Virus record (IMG/VR): IMGVR_UViG_3300035073_000053
Span: 1 to 40,323 of that record
Origin: a virus
Length of the DNA stretch: 40,323 bases
Direction: 5' to 3' (one strand)
Positions 1 through 8,282 of the stretch are shown here, piece after piece. The position numbers were made by a program, and so were the translations under genes. The notes beneath the pieces are model-generated. The model made no database searches, was not told the DNA's origin, and worked only from the letters and a program-made list of their open reading frames with translations. How positions within the stretch are numbered: position 1 is the first letter of the stretch; every line of letters starts with the position of its first letter.

Positions 1-560
1 CGGCCCGAGACGAACTTGTCGATCCCGCGCATCCCGGACGCGCCAGGCACCTTGGCGAGGTCGACGACTTGTCCCGCGGTGTAGCCCTTGCCGATCGCGA
101 ACTCGCCCGAGGCGACGGCTTCCGCGATCATCGTCGGGAGCATTGCGTTGACCGCGGCGACGGCAGCCTCTCCGGCGATGCGCGCGATCTTGGCTTCATC
201 GAACGCGGGCGCGCTCCGCCCCTGCCGCCACGCCATGAAGACGCGGATCAGCATCTCGCGAACGGCCGGCGCCAGTTCCGCATCCGAGCGCATCGCGATC
301 AAGAGCGCCTGCGGCTCGTTGAGCCAGTATTCCTCGACTTCCGAAACGCGCCCCTTGCCGGATACGATTGGAGCCCCGCGGCGGGGCGTCAATCCATACC
401 GCTGGAGTTCCGCGATATTCCGCTCGATCAGCTCGCGGATTTTGCGCGGACGCTCGAAGCCAAGCCGATCCGCGATATCGAGGTCACGGGCGCGGGGCTC
501 GCCCTCCATCTCCATGATGGCGATATCCGCGATGAAGTTGGTCTGCTTTTTGTTTTCCAT
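1..560 (-). CDS. Rha/Bro-N-like phage regulatory (antirepressor-type) protein, 3' end off the window
   Basis: Reading leftward from an ATG at 558-560, the frame stays open to base 1, so about 186 residues are visible and the C terminus is missing. A GGAGG lies six bases before the ATG. An N-terminal helical stretch (RPRKIRELIERN) is followed by a basic segment and then YWLNEPQALLIAMRSD and REMLIRVFMAWRQG. I associate the pattern 'YWLN..QAL......D...A..VR..LI.VF.AW' with phage antirepressor/Rha-type DNA-binding proteins. The later part (FAIGKGYTAGQVVDLAKVPG) may begin a second domain. It would oppose the repressor or act as a late regulator. The family call rests on motif memory only. Confidence 0.7.
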   Translation of the reverse strand, partial: MENKKQTNFIADIAIMEMEGEPRARDLDIADRLGFERPRKIRELIERNIAELQRYGLTPRRGAPIVSGKGRVSEVEEYWLNEPQALLIAMRSDAELAPAVREMLIRVFMAWRQGRSAPAFDEAKIARIAGEAAVAAVNAMLPTMIAEAVASGEFAIGKGYTAGQVVDLAKVPGASGMRGIDKFVSG

Positions 561-778
561 TTTCAGCCTCCATCGGCGCCCGGCCGACCAAGCCCGGAAC
601 GCGCGGGTCCGCTTTTGCGGAACCGGGGCCGACGGAGCCCAGGAATCCGCGTCCTCCCCCTGGTCAGGGGAATTTCGAGATTTCAGTTTGAGGTCTGCGT
701 ATATTCACTGAGCGCGGGCCACTCGACGGGCGCGCCCTGCCCTCGGCAATATCCCCCGGTTCATGAGGGAGATTGCTG

Positions 779-1201
779 ATGAAACGGGTTGCTGCTCTTT
801 TTGTGCCGCTGGCGCTGTCCGCGTGCGGCGGTCAACGGGTTGTCGTCAGCAAGTCGATTGAAGATGAGGTAAAGATCGAAATCCTTCGCATGGCGAAAGA
901 CCCCGATTCGGTCGAGTTCGGAGGCCCCTTCGTCGCCGGCCATCGTCTGAATTTTACGGTGATCTGCGGCTATGTGAATTGGAAGAATGGCTTCGGCGGA
1001 CGTGTCGGATGGACGTTGCTGGCTTTCATGGTCGGTCAGAACGGCGGCCAGCACACATTGCTGCCAGATCCCTTGATTCATTGCGCGCTTGCGAACGCCA
1101 CTCCGCCGCAGCCAAGTGTCTCCGCCGAATTGATGCGGAAGCATGGGATCGATGACCCGTTGGTTGTCCCCTCCGACTACAATTTAAGAAAGCGCCAGTA
1201 G
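779..1201 (+). CDS. Small predicted lipoprotein (moron-like)
   Basis: A 140-aa protein on the strand opposite the tail operon. The ATG at 779 has AGGGAG seven bases upstream; an in-frame TTG at 773 is less likely. Residues 1-16 form a lipoprotein signal peptide (MKRVAALFVPLALSAC) with lipobox LSAC and lipidated Cys16. The body contains DPDSVEF, then VICGYVNWKNGFGG, a pattern I associate with small hypothetical envelope proteins that carry a 'CG.VN.KN.FGGY' signature. Its own RBS, opposite strand and position past the tape measure gene fit a moron expressed from the lysogen, possibly acting at the cell envelope. No function is assigned. Confidence 0.8.
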   Translation: MKRVAALFVPLALSACGGQRVVVSKSIEDEVKIEILRMAKDPDSVEFGGPFVAGHRLNFTVICGYVNWKNGFGGRVGWTLLAFMVGQNGGQHTLLPDPLIHCALANATPPQPSVSAELMRKHGIDDPLVVPSDYNLRKRQ

Positions 1202-1207
1202 GCGCGG

Positions 1208-4200
1208 TCAGAATGGCCGCGCGCTACGCCGCATGCCGAAGCTGGCGCCGAGCTCGCGATCGAGTTCGCCATTCGCCACCATCTTTTTGACCGCGCGCTT
1301 CAACTGGATTTCCAGGCTGACACCGCCATCGCGGCGCCGGGTCTCGCGCACTTCGGCCTCGCCCTGTGCGCCGACGAGCGTCACCTGCGTCTGCGGCATC
1401 TGGCCCGATCCGCCGGCCGGCCGCTCGCCATAGCTCTGCGGCGCCTGCGGCGTCTGCGGTGGGCCGAGATCGCGCTCCCGGCCGATATCCCGGAGCGACG
1501 GGAGCGTCATAGCGCCGCCTGGCGTCATCACGCCGCCCTCGGCGAACGCGAACGGTGTCGCGCCGGCGAGCCGGAGCGCCCTCTCCTCCGGAGAGCCGGG
1601 CCCGGTCAGAACGGCGGGGATTCCGCGCCCGCCGGGAAGCTCGACATGCGCGCCGCCGGCGGGATCGAGCCGGACATGAATCCCGGCCGGGTCGACCATC
1701 GGGATAAAGGCTTCCGGATGACGGCCTTCGCCGAAGAGAGCGATCTGCGGCGAGGTCGCGACTCCGCCGGTCGAATTGCGATGCAATGGCAGCTCGCCCC
1801 CGCTCGTCATCACGCCGCCATCAGCGAAACTGAAGAGCGAGCCGATGCTCGAGAGCAGCCCACCGCCGCCTCCTGAACTCGTGGCCATCGCCGCCGGCAT
1901 GTCCGGGCCCATTCCGCCCTGCGCAACGGTCGGAAGACTGCCGCCCCCGAACAGCGAGGAAATCGCGCCGAGCAACCCACCGCCGCCCGCGCCGGCGCTG
2001 TTTGGAGCGGCTCCAGGAACGCCCCCGGCGACACCGCCATTGACGTTGACGACGCCCGCATTGACGTCCATCTGCGCTGTCGTCCGGTCCTTGCCGAGCC
2101 CGAGGAGATCGCCGAGGAATCCTCCATTTGTCGAGCCCGTCTGCCCGAGCAAAGATTCGGTGAACCTGCTGGTCTGCGCATCGATCAGCCGGTCCATCGC
2201 GGACGACATCGACTGTTCGAGCGCGGCGCCGACATCCTGCCTATGCGCGATCGCTCTGATCCCGCCGCTGAGCGTGTCGTTGACCGTCCCCCGCGCGAGG
2301 TCCAAATTCTCCCGGAGCCTGCGCTGCTCTTCCTGCCGTTTCGTCAAAGCGGCGTAGGCCTGCGCGGTGTCGTGGATCTTGCCGCGCAGCTCGTCGTACA
2401 TCCTGGCGCCATCGGCTCCGAAGCGGTTCACGAGCTCCTGCTTGGTCGCGCCCTGCTGTTGCGCCTGCGTGAGCAGCTCGACCTCTTTCGTCATCTCCGC
2501 CGTCTTCTCGGCGGAGAGCCCGTAGACTCCGTTCTGAGCGTCGAGCAGAACGCGCTGGCGCTCGATCGATTGGTTCTCCTTCTGGAGCGCGTCCGTGAAC
2601 GACGAGATGTATTCGCTCATCCGCAAATCGTTGACGCCGACACCAATATCTCTCGCCGATGTGGAGTCGATCACCGATAGGCTGCCGCCGGGTCCACTGT
2701 AGCCATTGAGGAAGCGCGAGACGTAGGAGGCGCCCGTCGTTCCGAGGTTGTCATTCGCCGCGGCGCCCTGCGCCAGCGGGCGGCCGGTGAACCAGACGGA
2801 CGCAGCGTCCGAGACGCTCCCGTAGCGCGCGACCGACGCGCCGAACTGCCGATCGAAGACCGCATCCTGCGCCGTAGGATCGGCAAGGAATTGCTGCGGC
2901 GTCAGCTCGCGCCCGAGCGCCGCCTGCGTCCACGTCGGGATATTGGCCCCCATGACTTGATAGCGTCCATAGCCGCGATCTCCGCTCGCTGTGCGCGGGC
3001 CGATCGCGGAATAATCGCCCGACCCACGACTCTCGATCGCCGCGATGGCGTCGCGCGCCCTCGAAAGATCGAGCCCGCCGGCGACGAATGCCGGGACGGG
3101 CGCCGCGCGCTCCGGAGAGATGCGCGCGATCACCGCCTCGAGGACCGACGCGAAGCGCGTCACGGCATTGCCGGCGCGATCGAACCCGAGCATGAGCGGC
3201 GTAAGCCGGACATCTTCGGCGCCTGGCACCAAACGCTGGCGCATTTCCCGCTCTTGGATATCGATCCGCCGCATCGCGCGCTCGAACGGCGTTTCGCCCT
3301 GCAGGACATACAGTTGGTCCCTGGCGCTCTTCGCGAACCGGGAAGCCTCCGCATTCGCCGAAGCGACGGCTTCGTTCAGCGCGTTCTGCGCGGCTGTCGC
3401 GGCGGCGAGCACGCTATGCGACCGCTCGATCTCGGCGAGGAACGCGCGCTGCGCCGTGACGGCGGCCATGAGCGAGAAGCTCTGCCGGCTCTGCGCATCG
3501 ATCTCGCGCAGCCGGAGATCGGATTCCAGATTGATCCTATCGACGACGGAGACGCTCGCGAGCGCCATGGCGACATTGAGCCGGGAGATTGCCTCCGTCA
3601 CATCGTTTGCGCGATCCCCGAGCGCCGCGAGCCCGTCCTTGCTGTCGGTCAGCTTGCGAATGGCGTCCAGGGAGTCGCGCAGCCCGCGCAGCTGCGCCTC
3701 CTGCGGCATGGCCGAGTCGATCGCTGAAGTCGCGCTCTGCGAAAGGCGATCGAGCCGCTCCTGCTGGCGCAGCGCCTCGATGCGCCCGGCATCCTGCGGC
3801 GCGCTCTGTTCCCGCAGCCTGCCGTAGCGGATATCGAGCTCGGCCAAGCCGGCCTGCAGCGTCGAGAGTCCGCGCAGCTGCGCCCGGTCATGAGCCTCGC
3901 GCGCCATGTCGTCGAGACGGCGGGCGGATTCGGCGAGCGCCGCATTGCGGGCGCCTTCCGCGGCGATCGCCGCCAGCGTCTCGTCATGGGTCTGCCGAAG
4001 CGTCGCAACGCGCGCCTGCTCCGTCGCGATGCTCGCTCGCTGTTCGAACGAATAGGCGCCGATTGAGCGCACGGCGAGTTCGCTGTCCTGCCGCATCCTC
4101 TCCGCCGGCGTCTGGAAATTGGCGAGCGCCGTGGAGATCTGCGCGACGGCAGTCTTCGCGGCGGCCGCTCGCTCCCCGAGCGCGGCGAGACCATCCGCGG

Positions 4201-6091
4201 TCTCGGTCAGCGGCTTCAGAACCGCGAGCTGGCGCTCTGTCATCCGGCGCTGGACATCGTCCGGGGAAAGCTGATCGATGAGCGGGCCGGCGAGTTCCGA
4301 GCGGCGATTGAGGTCGATCCGATCGCGCTCCCGCTGTGCCGGCGTGATCTCCTGTGAGAGGCCGATCCGGCGCTCATAATCGGACAGCGAGCCCGCGCCC
4401 GGCGCCTGGAGAGCGGCCTGCGCCTGGCGCGGCAACTCGACAGTGCGGAACGTCGGAAGCAAAGCATCGAGCCCGGCGCCGAGGCCATCGAGCGCCTTGC
4501 CCGGAAGCGACGTGAAAGCCTCCCATCCGCGCGCGAGAAGCCCGGTCGAATCCTTTGCCTTTCGGACCTCTTCGTCGAAGAGGCGCGTCTTCATCGCTGC
4601 GGCTTCCGAAAATCGCCCCATTTGCTCCAGCGCGGTCACCGTCTCCTTCGTCGCCAGCGACACCGGGCCGAATCGGCGCTCGAATGCGCCGAGCCCCTGG
4701 TCCCCTACGATCTTCACGATTTCCGCATAGGCGTCGGAAAGCTCGAGCCCGAACGCATGGGAAAAGCGCGGCGCGTCGCTGAGAAGCGTCGGGATATTCT
4801 CGACTCCGATTCCGGCCTGGGCGATTTGTGCCGCGCCGGAGACGGCCTGTCCGCGCGACATCGAGCCGGAGCGCGCCGTCGCATCGGCGATCGCGGAAAG
4901 CTGTCCAGCCGACGCGCCAGCGGCGCGGCCGACGCCATTGAGCGCGCGCTCCAGCTCGGCCTGCTGATCGCGGAATCGCATCACGGCGACGCCTGCAGTC
5001 CCGACGACGGCGGCGAGAATGGTGAGGGGATGCGTCGCGACGCGCAGCGCGGTCGAGCCGACCTCGGCGATAGCCGCCTTGGCGCCGACGCTCGACGATG
5101 CGAGAGCGTCATAGATCTGCCCGGCCTGAGATGTCGCGATCTGAGGGAGCGACGCTCCCATGAACCCCATGGTCAGCACGTCCTGTAGCTGCCTCGACAG
5201 GTTCGTCCATTCGTGGCGCGCGAGCCCGACGGATTTCGCGTTGTCGTTCACGCCTTTCGTCACGCGCTCCAGCGGATCGGCTGTCGTGACGCGGGCGCCG
5301 ACGATCTGCGTCACCGCGTCCTCTGTTGCGGATGTGGTCGCGCCAGCCGCCCCCGCCGCAACGGAGAAGCGCCCCATCGCGTCGCGCTGGCGCTCGACGC
5401 TGCGCGTCACGTCATCGATCGCAGCGGCTTCGGCCGCCGCCTGCCGGGTCACAAGCGCGGCCGCGGCGTCGAATGTCCCCGTCGCCGCCATGATATCGTT
5501 CCCGGCCATCTCATAACCGGCGCCGACCGCCATCGCCGCAGATTCCGCGCGCCCGGCCGCAGCGGAGAGCCGATCGAACGCGACGGTCGCCGCGCCGGCC
5601 CGCGCCGTCGCCAGAGAGACGCCTGCCGCGGCGTCGCCGAGCGCGCCAGATGAAGCGGCCGCGACGGGGTGGGTCATGACGGCGCTATCCGCGGCTCGCA
5701 CGGCAGCGGCGTCACGGCCGACGCCGGCCCCGGCGCCGACATGCCTGTCCAGCCGCATCAGCGCGTCGGTCGCGGCGGCTGCGGAATCCTCCACTTCCGT
5801 CGCCATCTTGTCCGCGGCGCTCCCGGCAGCAACAGCGCCGAGCGCGGCGTCCTTCCCGACTTTCGCGAAGGCGCCGCTCATCTTCGCGGCGTTGTCCTCG
5901 AGCTTCTTCGCCGCCGCGTCGACTCCGCCGCCGATGGTCTTGAACGCGCCCGTCGTTCCGAGCGCCATGCGAGTCGCCTGATCTTCGAACTTGCGCGCGC
6001 TCGCCGCGAGCTTGTCGAGGGTGAGCGCGCCCTTCTCGGCCTGAGAGGAATCGATGGCGAGGCCGAGCGTCGCGACATCAGGCGTTGTCAC
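1208..6091 (-). CDS. Tail tape measure protein with embedded lytic transglycosylase domain
   Basis: A 1,627-aa protein starting at GTG 6091, overlapping the end of the GT chaperone frame. The N-terminal third is Ala-rich and helical; a hydrophobic stretch (PLTILAAVVGTAGVAVM) lies near residues 355-372. Long coiled-coil-like Arg/Glu/Gln-rich regions follow. Around residues 1010-1140 is a lysozyme-like/SLT segment: the putative catalytic Glu1020 (IESRG), then GYGRYQVMG and ASVWFTGRP. The C terminus has Gly-rich runs and the tape-measure signature FADGGVMT...ALFGEGRHPEAFIPM. It sets tail length and probably opens the host murein during DNA entry. At roughly 0.15 nm per residue it implies a tail of up to about 240 nm, an inference. 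Confidence 0.95.
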   Translation of the reverse strand: MTTPDVATLGLAIDSSQAEKGALTLDKLAASARKFEDQATRMALGTTGAFKTIGGGVDAAAKKLEDNAAKMSGAFAKVGKDAALGAVAAGSAADKMATEVEDSAAAATDALMRLDRHVGAGAGVGRDAAAVRAADSAVMTHPVAAASSGALGDAAAGVSLATARAGAATVAFDRLSAAAGRAESAAMAVGAGYEMAGNDIMAATGTFDAAAALVTRQAAAEAAAIDDVTRSVERQRDAMGRFSVAAGAAGATTSATEDAVTQIVGARVTTADPLERVTKGVNDNAKSVGLARHEWTNLSRQLQDVLTMGFMGASLPQIATSQAGQIYDALASSSVGAKAAIAEVGSTALRVATHPLTILAAVVGTAGVAVMRFRDQQAELERALNGVGRAAGASAGQLSAIADATARSGSMSRGQAVSGAAQIAQAGIGVENIPTLLSDAPRFSHAFGLELSDAYAEIVKIVGDQGLGAFERRFGPVSLATKETVTALEQMGRFSEAAAMKTRLFDEEVRKAKDSTGLLARGWEAFTSLPGKALDGLGAGLDALLPTFRTVELPRQAQAALQAPGAGSLSDYERRIGLSQEITPAQRERDRIDLNRRSELAGPLIDQLSPDDVQRRMTERQLAVLKPLTETADGLAALGERAAAAKTAVAQISTALANFQTPAERMRQDSELAVRSIGAYSFEQRASIATEQARVATLRQTHDETLAAIAAEGARNAALAESARRLDDMAREAHDRAQLRGLSTLQAGLAELDIRYGRLREQSAPQDAGRIEALRQQERLDRLSQSATSAIDSAMPQEAQLRGLRDSLDAIRKLTDSKDGLAALGDRANDVTEAISRLNVAMALASVSVVDRINLESDLRLREIDAQSRQSFSLMAAVTAQRAFLAEIERSHSVLAAATAAQNALNEAVASANAEASRFAKSARDQLYVLQGETPFERAMRRIDIQEREMRQRLVPGAEDVRLTPLMLGFDRAGNAVTRFASVLEAVIARISPERAAPVPAFVAGGLDLSRARDAIAAIESRGSGDYSAIGPRTASGDRGYGRYQVMGANIPTWTQAALGRELTPQQFLADPTAQDAVFDRQFGASVARYGSVSDAASVWFTGRPLAQGAAANDNLGTTGASYVSRFLNGYSGPGGSLSVIDSTSARDIGVGVNDLRMSEYISSFTDALQKENQSIERQRVLLDAQNGVYGLSAEKTAEMTKEVELLTQAQQQGATKQELVNRFGADGARMYDELRGKIHDTAQAYAALTKRQEEQRRLRENLDLARGTVNDTLSGGIRAIAHRQDVGAALEQSMSSAMDRLIDAQTSRFTESLLGQTGSTNGGFLGDLLGLGKDRTTAQMDVNAGVVNVNGGVAGGVPGAAPNSAGAGGGGLLGAISSLFGGGSLPTVAQGGMGPDMPAAMATSSGGGGGLLSSIGSLFSFADGGVMTSGGELPLHRNSTGGVATSPQIALFGEGRHPEAFIPMVDPAGIHVRLDPAGGAHVELPGGRGIPAVLTGPGSPEERALRLAGATPFAFAEGGVMTPGGAMTLPSLRDIGRERDLGPPQTPQAPQSYGERPAGGSGQMPQTQVTLVGAQGEAEVRETRRRDGGVSLEIQLKRAVKKMVANGELDRELGASFGMRRSARPF

Positions 6092-6970
6092 TGGCCCCTC
6101 CTTTCTTCCGCTTCACCGTCACAACCTTCGTCATGCGGTGCAACCCGTCCTTGATCTCGCGCTGCTTCTCGGCAAGGCTCGCCGCTTCCGCCGATTGCTT
6201 GGCGAGATAGAGATCGTCGAGCTCTTCGATCAGCTCGATTTCCCACGGCGCCAGCCGGCGCCGCGACATGCGCAGGAACGCATCGATATCCGGCCATTCG
6301 ACGGGAGACGGCCCGGACATCCCCGGCGCCTTACGACGCCTCAGACGAGCCCAGATATCCCAGACATGCCGAAGCGCGTCGGGGAACAGCGGCGTCGCGA
6401 GCTCCGCCTCGAGTTCGGCGACGACATCCTGCCGGTTCTTTCGATGGGCGCGGGCGAGGCGCGATTCCAATCGGTCGCGCCGCGTCCTGCCCTCATCGAG
6501 ATAGTCGAGATAGAAGGTGCGCTCGGCGTAGCCGATCAGGCGTCGGCCGAGCGCGTCGTAAAAGCCTGATCGTCGCTCAGGAATTCGAGCGCCTGGACCA
6601 GGAGAGCGCCCTTCTTCGGATCGGAGAGGAGCTTGCGCGCGTTCTCCGGCGAGAACGGATAGACCGCGCCGCCGAATTTGAACTCGCTCCACCCGAGGAG
6701 GCGATCGACGACGAAGGCGATGTTGCGGTCGCGCACTGCGGCGACGGACTCTTCCGGGGCGGTCCATTTCTTGCCGTTGACGCGGGCCTGCTCCTGCTCG
6801 TGCTCGCGATGTAGCCGTTCGCGAGACATGCGGTTGCGCTGCTCGATCGTCTTCTCGTGGCCGGGCCCGGCGAACGTCCATGTCCAGTCCGACGGCTTGC
6901 CCTTGATGACGACCGTCATCGTCGCCTCGTCGGAATAGTCCAGGTCGGAGAGGTCGAATTCCTTGCTCAT
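6078..6970 (-). CDS. Tail assembly chaperone GT fusion, predicted -1 frameshift product
   Basis: The frame ending at 6078 has no start of its own near its protein-like part. That part begins within the last codons of the upstream 144-aa gene, at FYDALGRRLIGYAERTFYLDYLDEG, and continues through WDIWARLRRRKAPGM and APWEIELIEELDDLYLAKQSAEA to VKRKKGGASDNA. A -1 slip at the TTTT run (6560-6563) would join residues 1-137 of G to 160 further residues, giving about 297 aa. This matches lambda gpG/gpGT, which sits just before the tape measure gene, assembles on the tape measure protein and is absent from the virion. The stop overlaps the tape measure start by 14 bases. The exact slip site is inferred. 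Confidence 0.75.
6536..6970 (-). CDS. Tail assembly chaperone (G-like)
   Basis: A 144-aa acidic protein starting at ATG 6970, 13 bases after the tail tube gene. It opens with MSKEFDLSDLDYSDEATMTV, has a charged Arg/Glu helix (RERLHREHEQEQAR) and a C-terminal FSPENARKLLSDPKKGALLVQALEFLSDD. Its position between tail tube and tape measure is that of lambda gpG and HK97 gp14-type chaperones. It holds the tape measure protein soluble until the tube polymerises. Ribosomes that do not slip stop at 6536-6538 and make this shorter form. Confidence 0.8.
   Translation of the reverse strand: MSKEFDLSDLDYSDEATMTVVIKGKPSDWTWTFAGPGHEKTIEQRNRMSRERLHREHEQEQARVNGKKWTAPEESVAAVRDRNIAFVVDRLLGWSEFKFGGAVYPFSPENARKLLSDPKKGALLVQALEFLSDDQAFTTRSADA
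6559..6566 (-). promoter_or_regulatory. Candidate -1 ribosomal frameshift site
   Basis: On the minus strand the zero frame reads CAG GCT TTT ACG, and the second frame is entered as TTT TAC GAC. The run of four T (6563-6560) lets the Phe tRNA re-pair perfectly after a -1 slip. The P-site Ala codon would re-pair poorly, so this is not a textbook X XXY YYZ heptamer. It is the best homopolymer I see near the end of the G frame, but because the -1 frame is open to 6881 the shift could also lie upstream. Confidence 0.45.
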
Positions 6971-6983
6971 AATTCTTCCCCGA

Positions 6984-7592
6984 TCAGGCGCCGACGGTGT
7001 CGACGGAATAGACGCCGGTGTTGATGCCGATGTTGAAGTTTCGACGCGTGACGTTCGACCCGTTGCCGAGGTTAGCCTGACGCGTCATGACCATTCCGGC
7101 GTAATAGTCGACCGACTCCGTGTAGCTGTCGCCGCGCGCGTCGTCATAGATGACCTTGAAATAGTAGTCGTAATCGGTCTTCTCGGCGTCGATCAGCGCA
7201 TTCTGGCCGTCGTCGAGCGGGTCGCGTCCGACGACGACATTCTGGGTGCCGCCGTTGCGCGGCCCCTTGATCTTGCGGACCCGGCGGTTCTTGAGCGCCG
7301 TGAAGGTGATCTCGTCCGACGAGTCGCCGATCGTGCCGAGGTCTTCGACCTCCTCGACCTCCGTCCAGCCCGTGACCGCTTCGAAATGCGCGATTGCCGC
7401 CGCCTCGCTCATCGCATTGATCGCGTCGACATCGGCCTGTGGACCGATAAAAAACCGCGCGCCCGCGGTGGTTTCTACTGCCATTTTACGTCCCCTTTCC
7501 AGGTTGAGATAGAGTATCTGCACCCCGTTGCTGTCGAGCAGCGGCACGCCGGCGCTGTCCAGGACCGGCGCGATATATCGTGTGATCGCCAC
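6984..7592 (-). CDS. Major tail tube protein
   Basis: The frame gives 202 aa from GTG 7592 (GAGG eight bases upstream, 25 bases after the preceding stop) or 166 aa from ATG 7484 (MAVETTAGARFFIG, with AAGGGGA upstream). The shorter form begins as many tail tube proteins do; the longer adds a 36-residue leader with LDSAGVPLLDSNGVQIL, so the start is unresolved. The core has EVEDLGTIGDSSDEITFTALKNRRVRKIKGPRNGG followed by the DPLDDGQNALIDAEKTDYDYYFKVIYDD region, typical of phage tail tube subunits. It forms the hexameric-ring tube around the tape measure. Neighbours are the tail terminator upstream and the chaperones downstream. Confidence 0.88.
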   Translation of the reverse strand: MAITRYIAPVLDSAGVPLLDSNGVQILYLNLERGRKMAVETTAGARFFIGPQADVDAINAMSEAAAIAHFEAVTGWTEVEEVEDLGTIGDSSDEITFTALKNRRVRKIKGPRNGGTQNVVVGRDPLDDGQNALIDAEKTDYDYYFKVIYDDARGDSYTESVDYYAGMVMTRQANLGNGSNVTRRNFNIGINTGVYSVDTVGA

Positions 7593-7617
7593 TGCTATTG
7601 CCTCGCGGCCGAAGAAA

Positions 7618-8043
7618 TCATGCCGTGAACGCGCGCCAAAGAATGGTTACTGGAGTCCGCGTCCATTTTTCTTCGGAGATAGACGCGCCGACGCTCGGCC
7701 TGCCGTCGATCTTCAGCGTGAAGCTCCCATCGCCCGGCCGCAGCGGCGTTCCCCTCTTGAAGTGCGCCGCTATGGCGGCCCCGATCTGCGCCGGCTTGAT
7801 CGCGCCGGAACCCCGCGGCGTCACGACAGCGACCTGAAAGATCCCGCGCATCAGCGTCGAGGCGCGGTTCCCGATAAAGGGCGAGATGTTCCGGTTCGGG
7901 AGATAATCGACCGCGAGCCATGTCCCCGCCGGCGGGTCGAACGGCACATCGGGCCAAGCGATCGGCAGCGGCGGCGCGAAGGTCATGTCTTCCAAATGCT
8001 TGAAAAGCAACACAGGGATGGCGACTTCCGGCGCCTCGCTCAT
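7618..8043 (-). CDS. Tail terminator-like protein (DUF4128-type)
   Basis: A 141-aa protein starting at ATG 8043. Key segments are IAWPDVPFDPPAGTWLAVDYLPN, an NRASTLMRGIFQVAVVTPRGSGAIKPAQIGAAIAAHFKRGT core, then SISEEKWTRTPVTILWRAF. This is the usual pattern of DUF4128 tail terminator/minor tail proteins (lambda gpU-like) that cap the tail tube and join it to the head. Its place just before the tail tube gene agrees. An HNH endonuclease gene and a plus-strand ORF now separate it from the gp10-like gene upstream. Confidence 0.82.
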   Translation of the reverse strand: MSEAPEVAIPVLLFKHLEDMTFAPPLPIAWPDVPFDPPAGTWLAVDYLPNRNISPFIGNRASTLMRGIFQVAVVTPRGSGAIKPAQIGAAIAAHFKRGTPLRPGDGSFTLKIDGRPSVGASISEEKWTRTPVTILWRAFTA

Positions 8044-8057
8044 CGTGCTACGCTCCC

Positions 8058-8282
8058 ATGATGCGCGATGACGACGCCCCGCCCCTGATGACCGACGCAG
8101 AGATCCATGCTCTGTTCAAACGGTTCATCGAGACGACGGGAGACCGTCACGCCGAGACTGAACTCGGCGAGAAGACGTTGCGCTCCGTCGAGCGGTTCGT
8201 CGTTTGCTGTATGCTGATGATGTTCAAAGAGGTCGATCGCGCTAACGCGAGTTCGAACGAACAGCCGCCTTCGCGCGACTGA
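8058..8282 (+). CDS. Small acidic protein of unknown function, plus strand
   Basis: A 74-aa ORF (ATGATG at 8058) in the gap between the tail terminator and the HNH gene; its last 41 bases overlap the end of the HNH gene on the other strand. The sequence looks like a folded helical protein (MTDAEIHALFKRFIETTGDRHAETELGEKTLRSVERF) with a hydrophobic VVCCMLMMF stretch. No clear ribosome binding site precedes it. It could be a moron that came in with the HNH element, or a chance frame. No family recognised. Confidence 0.45.
   Translation: MMRDDDAPPLMTDAEIHALFKRFIETTGDRHAETELGEKTLRSVERFVVCCMLMMFKEVDRANASSNEQPPSRD

Noticed and set aside
657-670. CCCCT-GGTC-AGGGG hairpin upstream of the lipoprotein gene
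   Set aside because: Five base pairs with no T run; insufficient for a terminator or operator call.
69-711. Two overlapping plus-strand open frames of over 200 codons
   Set aside because: They are antisense to the Rha/Bro-like gene and have Arg/Ser-rich, unstructured text; only the minus frame has family-like segments and a ribosome site.
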